A DNA stretch of 6,685 nucleotides, taken from NCBI GenBank assembly GCA_023266955.1, contig JAHFOH010000075.1, positions 1 to 6,685 of the forward strand, given 5' to 3'. Below, in pieces: positions 5,317-6,685 of the stretch. Position numbers and translations under genes: made by a program. Below the pieces are notes generated by a model, which saw only the letters and a program-made list of their open reading frames with translations, was not told the DNA's origin and did not search any database. Within the stretch, counting starts at the first letter, position 1, and every line of letters begins with the position of its first letter. The stretch comes from Nitrososphaerota archaeon (lineage in GTDB: Archaea; Thermoproteota; Nitrososphaeria; Nitrososphaerales; JAHFOH01).

Positions 5317-6685
5317 TTGCCGAAGTTGAATAACGAGATTGCTGAGCTGGTCCGGAAGCATGCTCTCCTCAACGCCTACAAGCATGGAGGGGAAGCTAGT
5401 TCCGACGCCGTCCTCGGAAAGGTTTTGGCTGAGAAGGCCGGGCTTAAGGAGCGGATCAACGAGCTCAGGACTGTAATCAGTGAAACGGTAAAATCTGTAA
5501 ACAAACTGAGCTTTGAGCAGCAGCTTGCAGCTCTGAAGGATTCGTTTCCAGAAGTTTTCGAGATTCCTAAACCGAAGGAAAAGGCATGGCCTCCACTAGC
5601 GAACGCCGAGCAGGGGAGGGTGGTAACGAGATTTCCTCCGGAGCCTAACGGTCCTCTGCATATAGGTCACGCGAAGGCAGCTATCATTGACGAAGCGTAC
5701 GCTCGAATGTATGCAGGTAAGTTCATACTTAGATTCGATGACACGAATCCAGCCAACGAGAAGTTAGAATTCTACGGAGCAATCAGGGATTCTCTAAAGT
5801 GGCTCGGAGTTAGACCGGACATCGAGAAGAATACCTCGGACGACCTTGACGTGCTTTACGAATACGCGCTTCAGCTGATTACGAAAGGCCACGCCTACGT
5901 TTGCACGTGCGATGGAGAGACTGTAAGAAGAAACAGGAGTGTTGGGACGGAGTGCGAACATAGGGCGCAGTCGATCGAAGCAAATAGAGGACAATGGGAA
6001 AGAATGTTCACGGCCTTCAAACAGAATGAGGCGATTCTCAGGTTAAAGGCTGATATGAAGCATAGGAATACGGCGCTTAGAGACCCGACTCTGTTTAGGA
6101 TAATAGATGCCCCTCACCCCCTTAGAGGTACCAAGTACAGGGTGTGGCCCACCTACGATTTCTCTGTCAGCATTGAGGACCACTTAGACGGCGTAACGCA
6201 CGCCATGAGATCGAAGGAATATGAACTCAGGGATGAACTCTACTATCTCTTAATTGATCTCCTAGGCCTAAGGAAACCTCAGCTCATAGAATTCGCGCGG
6301 CTTGAACTAAGAGGAACGCCTCTTTCAAAGAGGAAGTTGAAGCCGCTGGTTGAGGGCGGGTTTGTTGAAGGGTGGGATGACCCAAGACTTCCGACACTCT
6401 CAGGTCTGCGCAGGAGGGGTTTTCAGCCGGACGCTATCAGACAGTATGTTCTTAGCCTCGGAGTATCAAAGGCTGAGTCCTTACCTACTTGGGATCTGCT
6501 AGAGGCTTATAGCAGAAAGGTTCTCGATCCGGTTGCGCGAAGGTATCATTTCATTTCTGAACCTGTTCGGCTGGAGGTCGAGGACGCTCCGCACGTGAAG
6601 GTGCGTCTCCGACTTCATCCGGAAAAAGAATATGGGGAGAGACTGATTGATACACATGAAACTTTCTTCATAACTACTGAAGATG
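5317..6685 (+). CDS. gltX: Glutamyl-tRNA synthetase, archaeal type, 3' end cut by the window edge
   Basis: A class I aminoacyl-tRNA synthetase that attaches glutamate to tRNA(Glu). In archaea it usually also misacylates tRNA(Gln) for later amidation; whether this one does cannot be read from the sequence. The visible 456 residues comprise an archaeal N-terminal extension (about 1-100), the catalytic domain with PPEPNGPLHIGH (107-118, the HIGH motif), FDDTNP (140-145), YDFSVSIEDHLDGVTHAMRS (280-299), the KMSKS counterpart LSKRK (336-340), the archaeal GWDDPRLPTL (352-361), and the beginning of the anticodon-binding beta-barrel. A CTC-x14-CEH arrangement (Cys196, Cys198, Cys213, His215) resembles the zinc site of bacterial GluRS. 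GlnRS shares this architecture, but archaea normally lack it. The upstream in-frame stop is TAG at 5299-5301. TTG 5317 is the first candidate start, TTG 5326 the alternative; neither has a Shine-Dalgarno site. The frame is open through the last base, with roughly 100 or more residues missing. Confidence 0.94.
   Translation, partial: MPKLNNEIAELVRKHALLNAYKHGGEASSDAVLGKVLAEKAGLKERINELRTVISETVKSVNKLSFEQQLAALKDSFPEVFEIPKPKEKAWPPLANAEQGRVVTRFPPEPNGPLHIGHAKAAIIDEAYARMYAGKFILRFDDTNPANEKLEFYGAIRDSLKWLGVRPDIEKNTSDDLDVLYEYALQLITKGHAYVCTCDGETVRRNRSVGTECEHRAQSIEANRGQWERMFTAFKQNEAILRLKADMKHRNTALRDPTLFRIIDAPHPLRGTKYRVWPTYDFSVSIEDHLDGVTHAMRSKEYELRDELYYLLIDLLGLRKPQLIEFARLELRGTPLSKRKLKPLVEGGFVEGWDDPRLPTLSGLRRRGFQPDAIRQYVLSLGVSKAESLPTWDLLEAYSRKVLDPVARRYHFISEPVRLEVEDAPHVKVRLRLHPEKEYGERLIDTHETFFITTED

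Overview
The window reads as a conserved chromosomal housekeeping segment of an archaeon, with every gene on the plus strand. Archaeal evidence is: an enolase with the archaeal-type C-terminal stretch GIVGGERVAKLNEL; a short archaeal/eukaryotic-style uS2; a MEMO protein; mevalonate kinase next to isopentenyl phosphate kinase, the pair typical of the archaeal mevalonate pathway; a short-chain archaeal GGPP synthase; a GluRS with an LSKRK form of the KMSKS loop and an archaeal-style N-terminal extension; and TATA-box promoters with GGTG(A)-type Shine-Dalgarno sites. From memory, an eno / rpsB / MEMO / mvk / ipk / idsA / gltX order resembles gene neighbourhoods of the TACK archaea (Thermoproteota in the broad sense). 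I place it there as an inference and cannot name a lineage. By eye the base composition is close to balanced.

Layout: the 3' part of enolase (3-707, cut by the left edge); a clear TATA box (709-716), then rpsB/uS2 (754-1422); an 87-base spacer with promoter-like elements; a tightly packed cluster of MEMO (1510-2352), mevalonate kinase (2363-3307), isopentenyl phosphate kinase (3295-4071, overlapping mvk), an unrecognised 39-codon ORF (4068-4187, overlapping the ipk stop by GTGA) and polyprenyl/GGPP synthase (4214-5263); a 53-base spacer with a promoter-like element; and gltX (5317 to the right edge, cut). No gene-free stretch exceeds 87 bases. I saw no tRNA, rRNA, CRISPR array, mobile element or convincing terminator.

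The central cluster supplies membrane lipid precursors. MvK makes mevalonate 5-phosphate, IPK turns isopentenyl phosphate into IPP, and the prenyl synthase condenses IPP units to the C20 chain of archaeal lipids. The decarboxylation/dehydration steps and an IPP isomerase are not in this window. MEMO heads the cluster and has no settled role. Enolase, uS2 and GluRS are core metabolism and translation genes.

The most unusual features are the complete absence of ATG starts (six genes best start at TTG, the small ORF at GTG), a 10-base element shared by the two SD-less genes at a leaderless-promoter position, and the unrecognised small ORF between ipk and idsA. I found no evidence for a wholly new multi-gene system; the small ORF is the best candidate for something undescribed.
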